From G963662905 sp965230045 (GTDB lineage Bacteria > Bacteroidota > Bacteroidia > Bacteroidales > WRLA01), in contig OZ245940.1 of NCBI GenBank assembly GCA_965230045.1, positions 1,984,001-2,048,000 on the forward strand: a stretch of DNA of 64,000 bases. The letters run 5' to 3'. How positions within the stretch are numbered: the first letter of the stretch is position 1; each line of letters opens with the position of its first letter. The translations under genes and the position numbers were made by a program. The notes below the pieces were generated by a model. The model saw only the letters and a program-made list of their open reading frames with translations. It searched no databases and was not told the origin of the DNA. This document shows positions 51,373 through 60,256 of this stretch, piece by piece.

Positions 51373-52290
51373 ATGGCTGTTTTTATGAGTACTGATATGA
51401 CCGAACGTGCATTAGGACAAAATTACTTCTCAAATCCAAATTGCCCGGTGAACCTTAACAGGGTATGCCGGCAAAAGCAGGTCTCGCATGAGCATGACCT
51501 GACAGAAACAGAACATTATCACGATTTCGTAGAGATTGTTTTTATCCTCAATGGACAAGGCGTTCAGATTCTTGAGGGTAAGGAGTATCCCGTGGGTATG
51601 GGCGATGTCTTCGTGCTTCAGGGAAATCAGCGGCATTATTTTAAGGATGCAGAAAAGCTCGAAATCGTTAATGTGATGTTTGATGCTACAAAAAAAACAA
51701 AAATAATACCCCCGGAGATCAAACACCTGGATGGGTACAAAGCTCTTTTTATTCTGGAGCCATCCTTCAGGGCGCGTAACAATTTTCGCAATATGCTCCG
51801 TCTAAATCCAAAAGATATGGCTGCTGTTGAATTGATTCTGAGTGTTATGTTTTACGAACAAGAACAAAATGAAGAAGGCAGCACCATTATCCTTGTGAAC
51901 CGCTTTCAGGAGCTGATCATTCATCTTTCCCGCCACTTCAGCAATATTCCATCTGTAAAAGCCCAAAGTTTGGTGCGCATCAGCAAAGTGATGGATTTTA
52001 TGGAGCAAAACCTTTCGGAGAACCTTTCTATCGATAATTTGGCACTTATGGCCAATATGTCGAAAAGGAATTTTATGCGTAATTTTAAATTGACAATAGG
52101 TCTTTCGCCCGGAAATTATTTGAACGAGATACGGATGAAAAAGGCATGCAGCCTGCTGCGGGAATCCCGGACTACCATAAAAGAAATTGCCTTTCAATGT
52201 GGTTTTTCCGATAGCAATTATTTTACGAAATGCTTTAAAAAATCGGTAAATATTACACCTGCAAAATACCGTATGCGGTTTAAAGGATGA
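51373..52290 (+). CDS. AraC-family transcriptional regulator, probable xylose regulator
   Basis: The 305-residue protein has an N-terminal cupin sensor (residues about 35-115, with HYHDFVEIVFILNGQG and the GDVFVLQGNQRHYF block). Two AraC helix-turn-helix motifs follow at residues about 210-300 (NLSIDNLALMANMSKRNFMR and IKEIAFQCGFSDSNYFTKCF). Position right after xylBAE suggests that it binds xylose and controls that operon. The direct repeats at 46992-47021 fit its binding style. The cupin could bind other sugars, so this role is inferred. Confidence 0.88.
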   Translation: MAVFMSTDMTERALGQNYFSNPNCPVNLNRVCRQKQVSHEHDLTETEHYHDFVEIVFILNGQGVQILEGKEYPVGMGDVFVLQGNQRHYFKDAEKLEIVNVMFDATKKTKIIPPEIKHLDGYKALFILEPSFRARNNFRNMLRLNPKDMAAVELILSVMFYEQEQNEEGSTIILVNRFQELIIHLSRHFSNIPSVKAQSLVRISKVMDFMEQNLSENLSIDNLALMANMSKRNFMRNFKLTIGLSPGNYLNEIRMKKACSLLRESRTTIKEIAFQCGFSDSNYFTKCFKKSVNITPAKYRMRFKG

Positions 52291-52483
52291 CGCCTTTTGC
52301 AAAGTCAAAGGGTAAGTGCGGCTTCTCGCTTGGTTCGGCTCCGCTTACTTCGACAAGCTCGGCACAGCGGACCATGGGACGCTCGAAGACCTTAAAAAGC
52401 GCTTCTTAAGAGGAAATGTGACCAGGCATGAGGTATTCCGATAGCCTACGGAAGGAGGGATCTGTTGGGGATTTAACTTTTGT

Positions 52484-52853
52484 GGTTCTACTAGGAATTT
52501 CGTGGGTAACAATAATGTTTGAAAATAATATGGAGATATCTATTAATAAACTATTGATCCCTAACAGATTCCTCCCTTCACAAAGCCTTAATCACTTCGT
52601 TTGGCTTTGTTCCGGTCGGAATGACGCTGTTTATTACTTGTTTAAGGCAAATGCGGCGAGGACATCTTTAAAATATACTATTGTGTCCTCGCCGCATTTG
52701 CCTCCTGACTCCATAAAAACGCGTCATTCCGACAAAGTTTTCCGAAGAATGAGGAAACTTTGGAGGAATCTGTTTGAAATAGCATTCTAATTTCTTTCCA
52801 CGAAATTCCGTGTAGAACCACATTTGTCTTTCCACGAAATTTCGTGTAGAACC
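52484..52853. repeat. Nested palindromic repeat element, copy 3, with duplicated right end
   Basis: It is highly similar to copy 1 including the GAGGACATC centre. The right end (CCACGAAATTCCGTGTAGAACC type) occurs twice, ending at 52819 and 52853. The stretch 52301-52440 before it holds a shorter palindromic patch (GGTTCGGCTCCGCTTACTTCGAC) of the same kind. Confidence 0.72.
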
Positions 52854-52884
52854 TTTTTTATTGAGAAAATTGTACTTTCGAAGC

Positions 52885-53346
52885 ATGAAACTCAAAAGTT
52901 TAAATGACAGGTCTGATTTGCAGGGCCGAAAACTGCTCACAAAGAGATTTGCGCAATACCAAAAACTTATAGCCGAACTCAATCAGCGGGAATTGCCGGA
53001 AAGCATCATCGGCTTTATCAACCAAAAAACGGACTTCCTTAATGCTGTGCCCAATTATGACAATAGGTTCGGAAAGTACTTGCGATCGGCTTTGGTGCAG
53101 ATTATTGATTCGCTTGAAAAGGAACTTCAGCTTGTGCCAAAAAATCATTATCAGAACAAATATCTGGCTTTGGGGCTGGTTTTTGGCGTGCCTTTCGGTT
53201 TTATTTTCGCAACAATACTCGATCAAATGGCTTTTATCAGCATTGGTTTGCCTATCGGAATGTCCATTGGAATAGCTATCGGTGCTTCCATGGATAAGAA
53301 GGCTGCACGCGAAGGCCGGCAATTGGATGTTGAAGCTTTTTATTAG
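52885..53346 (+). CDS. Small membrane protein, unknown function
   Basis: The protein of about 153 residues has a charged helical N-terminal half (residues 1-90, probably coiled) and two closely spaced hydrophobic segments (residues about 98-113 and 120-138) rich in Gly, with a short hydrophilic tail. The start at 52885 is preferred over the TTG at 52861, because a TACTTTCG box near 52873 would otherwise lie inside the gene. The family is not known to me. It is convergent with fusA and ends before the shared terminator. Confidence 0.65.
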   Translation: MKLKSLNDRSDLQGRKLLTKRFAQYQKLIAELNQRELPESIIGFINQKTDFLNAVPNYDNRFGKYLRSALVQIIDSLEKELQLVPKNHYQNKYLALGLVFGVPFGFIFATILDQMAFISIGLPIGMSIGIAIGASMDKKAAREGRQLDVEAFY

Positions 53347-53497
53347 GCTTTTTTTCAGTGGATTAGGCGGTTACGGCTTCTCCCTTAATTTGCTTAACAA
53401 CCTCTTTGTAATGTCTTGGATAGTTTAGAACAAATCTGCATGAAATATTTTTTCCCTGATATCCCGGTCGAAGCAAAAAAAGCGTATCCTCCGCGCA

Positions 53498-53530
53498 TAA
53501 AAAAAGCCGGTCAAAAAAAGACCGGCCTTT
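53498..53530. terminator. Bidirectional terminator after fusA
   Basis: An AAGCCGGTC/GACCGGCCTT stem has a loop of A residues, with A/T runs on both sides. It lies 42 bases after the fusA stop and also follows the convergent gene at 52885. Confidence 0.88.
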
Positions 53531-53571
53531 AACAAAAAGGTTATCGAAGGTTTACATGTACTCAAACAAAA

Positions 53572-55650
53572 TTATTTGTTGTCATTTTTCTTGTCAGCAA
53601 GTTTCTTCAGGATTTCTTCCTGTACCGCTGGTGAAACCGGCATATACTGGTGGAAGTCCATAGAATAGCTGGCACGACCGCTGGAAAGGTTTCGCAATGT
53701 GCTGGCATAGCCAAACATCCCGCTGAGCGGAACAAAAGCAAGCAGTTTTTGCGATCCCTTGCGGAAACGGCGCATAGATTCTACCTTGCCACGACGACGG
53801 TTGAGGTTGCCTACGACATCGCCGATATATTCATCAGGTGTGTTTACTTCTACTTTCATTACAGGCTCCAGCAGGACAGGGTTTGCTTTCATAAAGGCTT
53901 CTTTAAAAGCAATGGAGGCACAGGTTTGGAAAGCCATATCCGAAGAATCTACCGGGTGGTGCTTACCGTCAACAAGTACGATTTTAACATCAACAACAGG
54001 GAACTCGGCCAAAACACCACGCTCCATGGTTTTTCTGATTCCTTTATCAACCGATGGGATGAATTCGTTAGGAATAACACCGCCTTTGATATTGTCGATA
54101 AACTCGTATCCGCTGCCGCCATTGGGCTCCATGCGGAAAGTAGTTTGTGCAAACTGGCCCTTGCCACCGGTTTGCTTGGAGTGACGGTATTCTGCCCTGA
54201 TTTCGGACTGAATGGTTTCGCGGTAAGCAACAGCAGGCTCGCCCACGTTTACTTCAATTTTAAATTCGTCTTTAAGGCGGTCAACCATAATTTCCAGGTG
54301 CAGCTCGCCCATACCTGCAATCAGTGTTTCCTCTGTTTCTTCATCAAAATGAACATTGAAAGAAGGGTCTTCGATGGAGAGCTTGTGCAGCGCTTCGCCC
54401 AGTTTGCCCTGATCTTTGCGGGTTTTGGGCTCAATGCGCAGTTCAACTACTGATGGCGGTACATTAATTGATTCGAGATGAACCGGGGCATCCGGAGCGC
54501 AAAGTGTATCACCGGTTTTGGTAACTTTCATGCCAATGAGTGCAACAATATCGCCGGGCATTGCTTCTTCAATTTCCTCACGGTCTTTCGCGCGGATTTT
54601 CATAATGCGCCCAATACGTTCCATCTTGCCTTTTGTGCTGTTATACACCTGCATGCCGCTTTTCAGGGTGCCGGAATACATGCGGATAAAAGTCTGCTGG
54701 CCAACATAAGGGTCGTTGATCAGTTTAAACGCCAGTGCGGCAAAAGGCTCTTTGCAGCTCGGGCCGCGCGTATGCGTTTTTTCTTCGTCATCTACATCTG
54801 TTCCTACAACGGCTTCAACATCAAGCGGGCTTGGCAGATAGTCAATTACCGCGTCAAGCAGCATCTGGACACCTTTGTTTTTGTAGGCAGAACCGCAGAA
54901 AACCGGAGTGATATACATTTTTAAAGCTGCTTCGCGTGCCGCTGCTTTAAGCATTTCATTGGAGATGGGTTGCTCTTCCAGGAAAAGCTCCATTAATTCT
55001 TCATCGAATTCGGCCAGTTTTTCGATCAGGTTGTTGCGTGCTTCTTCTGCTGCATCTTTCATATCTGCAGGAATTTCAACAATCTGGCGGCTTCCGTCTT
55101 CTTCGAAAAGATGCGCTTTTTCTTCAATCAAGTCTATAATGCCTTTAAAATCTTCTTCAGCACCAATTGGAAGCTGGAATGGCGTTGCATTGGCATCCAG
55201 ATATTCGTCCATTGAGCCAACAGCCTGGGCAAAATCAGCACCGGTGCGGTCCATTTTGTTGATGAATGCAATACGTGGCACTTTGTAACGGTCAGCCTGG
55301 TTCCAAACGGTTTCACTTTGAGGTTCAACACCACTTACAGCGCAGAAAAGGGCAACCATACCGTCGATTACGCGCAGCGAACGCTCTACCTCAATAGTGA
55401 AGTCAACGTGGCCGGGAGTATCTATGATATTGATATTGTGATCGTTCCATTTTGCGCTGATCGCAGCGGATGCAATGGTAATACCGCGTTCCTGTTCCTG
55501 TTTCATGAAGTCCATGGTGGCCTGGCCGTCATGTACTTCGCCCAACTTCCGGTTTACGCCCGTGAAAAACAGTATGCGTTCTGTTGTTGTGGTTTTTCCC
55601 GCATCAATATGGGCTGCAATTCCGATGTTCCTCAAACGACTTAAAGACAT
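53572..55650 (-). CDS. fusA: Elongation factor G, stand-alone copy
   Basis: The 692-residue translational GTPase drives translocation. The G motifs are AHIDAGKTT, RGITIASAA, DTPGH, NKMD and CGSA, with domains II-V following at normal spacing. It lies outside the usual str operon (no rpsL, rpsG or tuf nearby) and has a long leader of about 240 bases. Its sequence keeps all GTPase residues, unlike the EF-G2 of Bacteroides that works without hydrolysis. It could be the only EF-G of the organism or a second one. Confidence 0.94.
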   Translation of the reverse strand: MSLSRLRNIGIAAHIDAGKTTTTERILFFTGVNRKLGEVHDGQATMDFMKQEQERGITIASAAISAKWNDHNINIIDTPGHVDFTIEVERSLRVIDGMVALFCAVSGVEPQSETVWNQADRYKVPRIAFINKMDRTGADFAQAVGSMDEYLDANATPFQLPIGAEEDFKGIIDLIEEKAHLFEEDGSRQIVEIPADMKDAAEEARNNLIEKLAEFDEELMELFLEEQPISNEMLKAAAREAALKMYITPVFCGSAYKNKGVQMLLDAVIDYLPSPLDVEAVVGTDVDDEEKTHTRGPSCKEPFAALAFKLINDPYVGQQTFIRMYSGTLKSGMQVYNSTKGKMERIGRIMKIRAKDREEIEEAMPGDIVALIGMKVTKTGDTLCAPDAPVHLESINVPPSVVELRIEPKTRKDQGKLGEALHKLSIEDPSFNVHFDEETEETLIAGMGELHLEIMVDRLKDEFKIEVNVGEPAVAYRETIQSEIRAEYRHSKQTGGKGQFAQTTFRMEPNGGSGYEFIDNIKGGVIPNEFIPSVDKGIRKTMERGVLAEFPVVDVKIVLVDGKHHPVDSSDMAFQTCASIAFKEAFMKANPVLLEPVMKVEVNTPDEYIGDVVGNLNRRRGKVESMRRFRKGSQKLLAFVPLSGMFGYASTLRNLSSGRASYSMDFHQYMPVSPAVQEEILKKLADKKNDNK

Positions 55651-55894
55651 TTTAAAAATTATTTATAATGATTAGTACTTTCTTCTATAATATGCCTGCT
55701 CTCAGATGAAAACATAAAAAAATTGAACCGCTGCAAAGCATATTATGTTCATCCCGGCTTTGCTAAAGGTCCAATTCCTCTTGATCTCACTAATTGCTTT
55801 AGGCTGTATGAACGTTAATTTCTTCTTAATTTAAAATTAAATTTCTTATTTTCAGTAGCTTAATATGAATTCTTCTTCTGAAAATTTGAGGGTG

Positions 55895-55902
55895 CAAAAT
55901 TA
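55895..55902 (-). promoter_or_regulatory. -7 promoter box TAATTTTG for fusA
   Basis: Exact TAnnTTTG match on the minus strand with a GTTG-like -33 element 19 bases upstream. It implies a 5' leader of about 240 bases, which contains a possible GCAAAGC/GCTTTGC stem near 55729-55761. Confidence 0.5.
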
Positions 55903-56060
55903 GATTACTTTTTAATACGCGCAACATTAAATTTATATTAATTGGAATTTTTTGGACTTAAATTGTCTTTATCAGCCACCAAAATGCCGGCTGCCCATAC
56001 GATCAAGGGGTGGGCTAATAAATAATTTTTGAATATCAGGTCTTTGGCGATGTCGCTATT

Positions 56061-56318
56061 TTAAAATATTATGCGGCATTTATCTGATCCCTGCCCAGCC
56101 ATTTTGCGTCTGCATACTGTGCGCACCAAAATCCTCAGTCCCATAAACAGTAATCCCATCAACGACAATACCGAAAATACGATTAAAGTGATCACGGAAA
56201 ATTCGATTACCGTATGCCAGAAATTTGCATAGGCTTCATCCGAATCAATCAAATAGCCAAAGCCTGTCAGCAGGAGCGCCAATCCAAAAATGTAAGGGAG
56301 CAGTTTCGTGAATTTCAT
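56061..56318 (-). CDS. Small membrane protein, unknown function
   Basis: The 85-residue protein has two hydrophobic segments (residues about 8-24 and 37-66) and a basic C-terminal tail (RTVCRRKMAGQG). The first segment could be a signal anchor. I do not recognise a family. It is a single gene upstream of fusA on the same strand with about 410 bases between. Reality is moderately likely given the coherent membrane pattern. Confidence 0.5.
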   Translation of the reverse strand: MKFTKLLPYIFGLALLLTGFGYLIDSDEAYANFWHTVIEFSVITLIVFSVLSLMGLLFMGLRILVRTVCRRKMAGQGSDKCRIIF

Positions 56319-56396
56319 AAAATGGGGTTTCTTTTTAAACGGCAGATTCTGGAAATTAGTGCGTGCACAATTATCTTTCCAGGCTGTATTCTAAAT

Positions 56397-56765
56397 GGTT
56401 CTACTAGGAATTTCGTGGGTTACAATAATGGTTGAAAAAAAATATGCAGATATTTATTAATGACCTATGGTATCCCTAACAGATTCCTCCCTCCCGATAG
56501 CTATCGGGACAAAGCTTTAATCATTTCGTTTAGCTTTGTTCCGGTCGGAATGACGCTGTTTATTAGGTGTTTAAGGCAAATGCGGCCTGGTCACTGAGCG
56601 TCCTGTGGTGAGCGTAGCCGAACCAAGTCGAAGTGCGCCGCATTTGCCTCCTGACTTCATAAAAACGCGTCATTCCGACAAAGTTTTCCGAAGTATGAGG
56701 AAACTTTGGAGGAATCTGTTTGGAATAGCATTCAAGTTTCTTTCCACGAAATACAGTGTAGAACC
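56397..56765. repeat. Nested palindromic repeat element, copy 4
   Basis: It has the same arms as copies 1-3 and the GGTCACTGAGCG to AAGTCGAAGTG centre of copy 2. An extra TAGCTATCGGGACAAAGC patch replaces part of the left inner arm. Confidence 0.75.
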
Positions 56766-56851
56766 TCTAATATTAAGGAGTAATTATTGTTATTCAAAAT
56801 AAAATTATCGTTTAACAATAAATATTTCTTGCTTTTTGATAATTCTTGCCT

Positions 56852-56859
56852 TATCTTTG
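56852..56859 (+). promoter_or_regulatory. -7 promoter box TATCTTTG for the DUF2975 gene
   Basis: Exact TAnnTTTG match, 21 bases upstream of the ATG at 56881. Confidence 0.6.
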
Positions 56860-56880
56860 CTGCATTAAAAATCAATTGCT

Positions 56881-57510
56881 ATGAAAACACAAAATCAATC
56901 TTTCAGTATCAAATTAATTTTTTGGGGCACCCAAATTACGTTTTGGCTCTTTTGTGCCTCCATGCTCGTAGGCGTTTTTCTGTCTGTTGGCTTTATTTAT
57001 GGTTTCATCCGGCCGGATAACCTGGCTGTAGGTGTTCCGGTTGGACTGGACCTTGCGCAAAACGGCCTGCTGCAAATTGATGGCCACGATATAGCCGTGC
57101 GTTTTGTTGAGATGCAGGGCAGAATCCGTTTTAGCGACGGAACACCACAGTTTATTGGGCGCATTTACGGTGTATTTATGCTGCTGGCCATTGCATTGTT
57201 TTTCTACGTCTTTTACACCTTTAAAAACTTCATCGGCACAATTTATAAAGGCGATTATTTCAATAAAAGAAATATCGGCCTTCTTAAAAGGATTGCCTAT
57301 GCTGTTGCTCTTGGCTGGTTGTTTATGCTGTTTTATGCCTATTTTCAGTATTTCTACATTGTGCAGCGCCTCGATTATCCGGTACTCGACAGTGCCGCAG
57401 ACTTGCAATTTTATCCTGCTGTTTTGCTTGCAGCCCTTTTTATTTGGGTGCTCTCGCATGTCTTTGTAAAAGGCGTCGAATTACAGGAAAATAACGATTT
57501 AACTATTTAG
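56881..57510 (+). CDS. DUF2975-type integral membrane protein
   Basis: The 209-residue protein has four membrane segments (residues about 12-40, 95-120, 135-160, 180-200). The FKNFIGTIYKGDYFNKRNIGLLKRIAYA region between the second and third is the family hallmark. DUF2975 proteins are commonly paired with a YozG-like Cro/C1 regulator, as here (57662). The function of the pair is unknown. The gene's stop codon lies at a MITE junction: TAG now, TAA before insertion, so the protein was not altered. Confidence 0.85.
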   Translation: MKTQNQSFSIKLIFWGTQITFWLFCASMLVGVFLSVGFIYGFIRPDNLAVGVPVGLDLAQNGLLQIDGHDIAVRFVEMQGRIRFSDGTPQFIGRIYGVFMLLAIALFFYVFYTFKNFIGTIYKGDYFNKRNIGLLKRIAYAVALGWLFMLFYAYFQYFYIVQRLDYPVLDSAADLQFYPAVLLAALFIWVLSHVFVKGVELQENNDLTI

Positions 57511-57652
57511 TGCTTGTCCATAATGTCCGATCTCAGCGTTATTTCTTTTGCTGGAAACAGTCATTTACGCCAGTAAACTCCTCGTTTCCAGCAAAAGAAA
57601 TGCCTCGACCTCGAACATTCTGAATCAAGCACAGTACTTTATAGACAGAAAC
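57510..57652 (-). mobile_element. MITE, interior type C, reverse orientation
   Basis: The element has 143 bp between TATTTA at 57504-57509 and 57653-57658. It is the reverse complement of type C at 44956-45100. It sits exactly between the stop of the DUF2975 gene and the start of the XRE gene, which would otherwise be 2 bases apart. Confidence 0.88.
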
Positions 57653-57661
57653 TATTTAATT

Positions 57662-57883
57662 ATGGGTATTATAGTTAACCTTGACGTGATGCTGGCCAAA
57701 CGAAAGATGAGCCTCACCGAATTAAGCGGACGCATTGGGATCACTATGGCCAATCTCAGCATCCTAAAAAAAGGAAAAGCCAAAGCGGTGCGCTTCAGCA
57801 CGCTGGAAGCTATTTGCGAAGTGCTGGAATGTCAGCCCGGCGATATCCTGGAATATGAACCTCAAAAAAAACTTTCAAAATGA
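57662..57883 (+). CDS. Cro/C1-type (YozG-like) regulator paired with DUF2975
   Basis: The 73-residue helix-turn-helix protein has GIIVNLDVMLAKRKMSLTEL at the start, the LSGRIGITMANLSILKKGK recognition region and the CQPGDILEYEP ending typical of small XRE regulators that travel with DUF2975. The upstream frame to 57548 is MITE sequence, so the ATG at 57662 is the true start. Its 3' end overlaps the next gene by 4 bases. It probably controls this operon. Confidence 0.87.
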   Translation: MGIIVNLDVMLAKRKMSLTELSGRIGITMANLSILKKGKAKAVRFSTLEAICEVLECQPGDILEYEPQKKLSK

Positions 57884-58089
57884 GTAAAGACAGAACGCCT
57901 AAGGAATTTATTGTTGGCCGCAACATCAGGCTGACCTGCCAAATATGTGGCCATAAACGTTTTTATACCCGCAAAACTTTGATGAATACGGTGGCTTTCA
58001 GTTTCCTGAATATTGATTGGGCCAATAAAAAAGCCACCAATTATATTTGTGAGCAGTGTGGCTATATCCATTGGTTTATGGAAGAGTGA
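57880..58089 (+). CDS. Small zinc-ribbon-like protein
   Basis: The 69-residue protein has two CxxC pairs (CQICGHKRF near residue 20 and CEQCGYIHWF near residue 56), a typical zinc ribbon. It starts within the stop region of the XRE gene (ATGA overlap), so it is the third gene of the DUF2975 operon. Function unknown. Confidence 0.72.
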   Translation: MSKDRTPKEFIVGRNIRLTCQICGHKRFYTRKTLMNTVAFSFLNIDWANKKATNYICEQCGYIHWFMEE

Positions 58090-58150
58090 AACTTTGGATA
58101 TATTGGCGCCCTCTATAGCCCAGCCATCAAGCTTCCGCTTCAACGGACAA

Positions 58151-58210
58151 AGCTACCGCGCGTGTCCCAGCTACCGCGCGTGTCCTCCCCAGCTACCGCG
58201 CGTGTCCTCA
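58151..58210. repeat. Three tandem 18-22 bp GC-rich repeats
   Basis: AGCTACCGCGCGTGTCC occurs three times in a row. The last unit is followed by CACGCGTGGT, which pairs with ACCGCGCGTG. Confidence 0.65.
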
Positions 58211-58328
58211 CGCGTGGTACTGCTTAAATATCAACCACAATAACATCTTCGGGTATCGATTTTTTTCTGCATAATCCCTGATATTCCGTGATACCTCATA
58301 TGATTCATAGCACCCATCGGATAACGCT

Positions 58329-58361
58329 ACTCATCGGATGACTCCAAGTCATCCGATGAGT
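58329..58361. repeat. Perfect 15-bp inverted repeat hairpin
   Basis: ACTCATCGGATGACT, a 3-base loop, then its exact complement. It is the same family as 51295-51327. From 58362 to 58640 I find no gene. Confidence 0.65.
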
Positions 58362-58644
58362 AGGTCTAATTTGCCTCAATAAGTATATTTACAGAATATC
58401 TGCCCGAAGCAAGCCCGCAGCAGCCGGCTGCCCGCAAAGTATTTACAGGGACTTGGTATAGCGATGGTATAGCGAAAACCCCTGTGGGGACAATGCGGGT
58501 TTTGCGGGGAATTACCGAAAAAATCGGTAAAAATTTGCCTTACAAAATTGCCATAATCCCGCATGCTTTTACTAATTGCTAAGGTCTTCCTGGGTTTACT
58601 TCAAGTATTTAGATTGATGATTACAGGCGTAGAAATTATTTTTG

Positions 58645-58718
58645 ATGCGCATCAAAAACTTTTTTTACGCGCATAAAAACCATTTTTCATGCGCATGAAA
58701 ATCAATTTTGATGCGCAT
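58645..58718 (+). promoter_or_regulatory. Four ATGCGCAT sites at exact 22-bp spacing
   Basis: ATGCGCAT starts at 58645, 58689 and 58711, and the variant ACGCGCAT at 58667. The steps are 22 bases each, with A/T tracts between. The sites are self-complementary and face the same side of the helix. They lie 233 bases before the recombinase gene and look like protein-binding iterons: an operator array, accessory recombination sites or a partition-type site. Confidence 0.6.
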
Positions 58719-58950
58719 GCAAATTTCAAGGCAACAAGAGCTGTTGAAAGAAAGATGCTTTTGTGTGTTCAGATAAGACACGGCTACTTGGTGAGCGGAT
58801 CAGGTTTTTTGCCAAATACAGGCGGGCTTGTTTGGTTTATGCCATTAATATGATTGCCCTCCGAAAAACGCGGGTAATCCCAAAAAAAAACATAGAACCA
58901 TACGTACCAATCAATATTTTCCATATATTTGATGTTTGAAACAAAAATAA

Positions 58951-60102
58951 ATGAGGAAGCCCAAAATCACACTGGCATTTGAAGAACACAGCAAGCAGGC
59001 GGTGGTATGCCTGTGTTTTGAAAAGGACTCCACACTTATCTGGAAGGTGAAAGCCCTCCCGAATGCCCGTTGGAGCCAGAGCAGAAAGTTTTGGGACATT
59101 CCAAAAGAAGCATTTGATCTGCATACAGTATTTGAAGTACTCAATCCGTTTGCTTATTTGGATTATTCGGCATTAAAAACAAAAGGGGCAAAGCCTGAAC
59201 TGAATAAAAACGCCAGAAGACCGAAACCTAATCCAACTGATAAATTATCCAATACGCATCAGCATGAACTTTCCGAGTTTCGGGTATGGATGCAGCAGCA
59301 GCGCTATGCCACAAACTCAATTAAAATTTATCAGTATTGCCTCGCTAATTTCTTTCGTTTTTACCCTGAAAAGGAAATTGATGAAATCAACAATCGTGAT
59401 ATCGAAAAATTCAATCATGATTTTATTTTAAAAAACGGATATTCCTCAAAAACCCAAAACCAGTATATCAGTGCCATTAAAACCTATTATTTGAAAATGA
59501 AAGGCACCAATCATATACTGGCTCAACTTGAACGCCCAATTGAAGGCCAAAAGCTTCCAAAAGTACTGCCCGTTGATTTGGTGCAAAAAATGCTTGAATG
59601 CATTTCAAACATCAAACATAAAACCGCATTAACCACAATTTATGCGTTGGGACTGCGACGAAGCGAATTATTGAATATAAAATTGAGGGATATCAGTTTT
59701 GAAAGAGATGCCGTAGAAATCCGTAATTCAAAAGGGAAAAAAGACAGGGTTCTGCCTCTGCCCCGTAGTTTAAAGCAACTGCTCACAACCTACCTCCGGC
59801 ATTTTGAGCCACAGATTTGGCTCATCGAAGGGCAAAAGCCGGAAAGCCAGTATTCGCCTACAAGCCTTGAGAAAATTTTTAAAAAATACCTGGCAAATGT
59901 TACCATAAACGACGCTTTTTCACTACATTGCCTGCGACATAGTTATGCAACACATTTATTGGACATGGGGGTAGATTTGCGGATCATACAGGAATTGCTC
60001 GGGCATAAAAGCAGCAGAACAACAGAGATTTATACACATGTGAGCATGAAGAATTTAAAAAACGTTAAAAACCCATTGGATCAATTTGGAGGAATAACAT
60101 GA
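58951..60102 (+). CDS. Tyrosine recombinase with N-terminal extension
   Basis: The 383-residue protein has the catalytic set: Arg in LGLRRSELL near residue 235, Lys in KGKKDRVLPL near 265, HCLRHSYATHLL (His, Arg) near 327, GHKSSRTTEIYTHV (His and nucleophile Tyr) near 350-360. A core-binding domain lies at about 108-190. The first 100 residues are an extension with ARWSQSRKFWDIP that binds no DNA by any motif I know but occurs in Bacteroidota recombinases. What follows (two cassette-like genes separated by a structured site) suggests integron-type work, by inference. Confidence 0.87.
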   Translation: MRKPKITLAFEEHSKQAVVCLCFEKDSTLIWKVKALPNARWSQSRKFWDIPKEAFDLHTVFEVLNPFAYLDYSALKTKGAKPELNKNARRPKPNPTDKLSNTHQHELSEFRVWMQQQRYATNSIKIYQYCLANFFRFYPEKEIDEINNRDIEKFNHDFILKNGYSSKTQNQYISAIKTYYLKMKGTNHILAQLERPIEGQKLPKVLPVDLVQKMLECISNIKHKTALTTIYALGLRRSELLNIKLRDISFERDAVEIRNSKGKKDRVLPLPRSLKQLLTTYLRHFEPQIWLIEGQKPESQYSPTSLEKIFKKYLANVTINDAFSLHCLRHSYATHLLDMGVDLRIIQELLGHKSSRTTEIYTHVSMKNLKNVKNPLDQFGGIT

Positions 60103-60125
60103 ATACATTTGAAATAAAAACAATA

Positions 60126-60181
60126 AAAGGTGAACATATCCGCAGTATAATGTTGGATATAGTTACTAAAGGTGAACATAT
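60126..60181 (+). other. Candidate attachment site next to the recombinase (attI-like)
   Basis: Two direct repeats AAAGGTGAACATAT (60126-60139 and 60168-60181) flank GTTGGAT at 60152-60158, which fits the integron core GTTRRRY. It lies 24 bases after the recombinase stop and before the first cassette-like gene. Identification is inference. Confidence 0.4.
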
Positions 60182-60256
60182 AAGTAGTTATGGGTTATTA
60201 AAATTGCAACACATATAAATCAATTTATTAATGTTTAATTTAAAAAAGGAAGTATT

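Noticed and set aside
53650..54453. 267-codon plus-strand ORF over fusA
   Set aside because: Shadow of EF-G.
58151..58718. Possible CRISPR array
   Set aside because: The three GC-rich units are direct tandem copies without spacers, and the 22-bp sites are too short and too closely spaced. No CRISPR array was found anywhere in the window.
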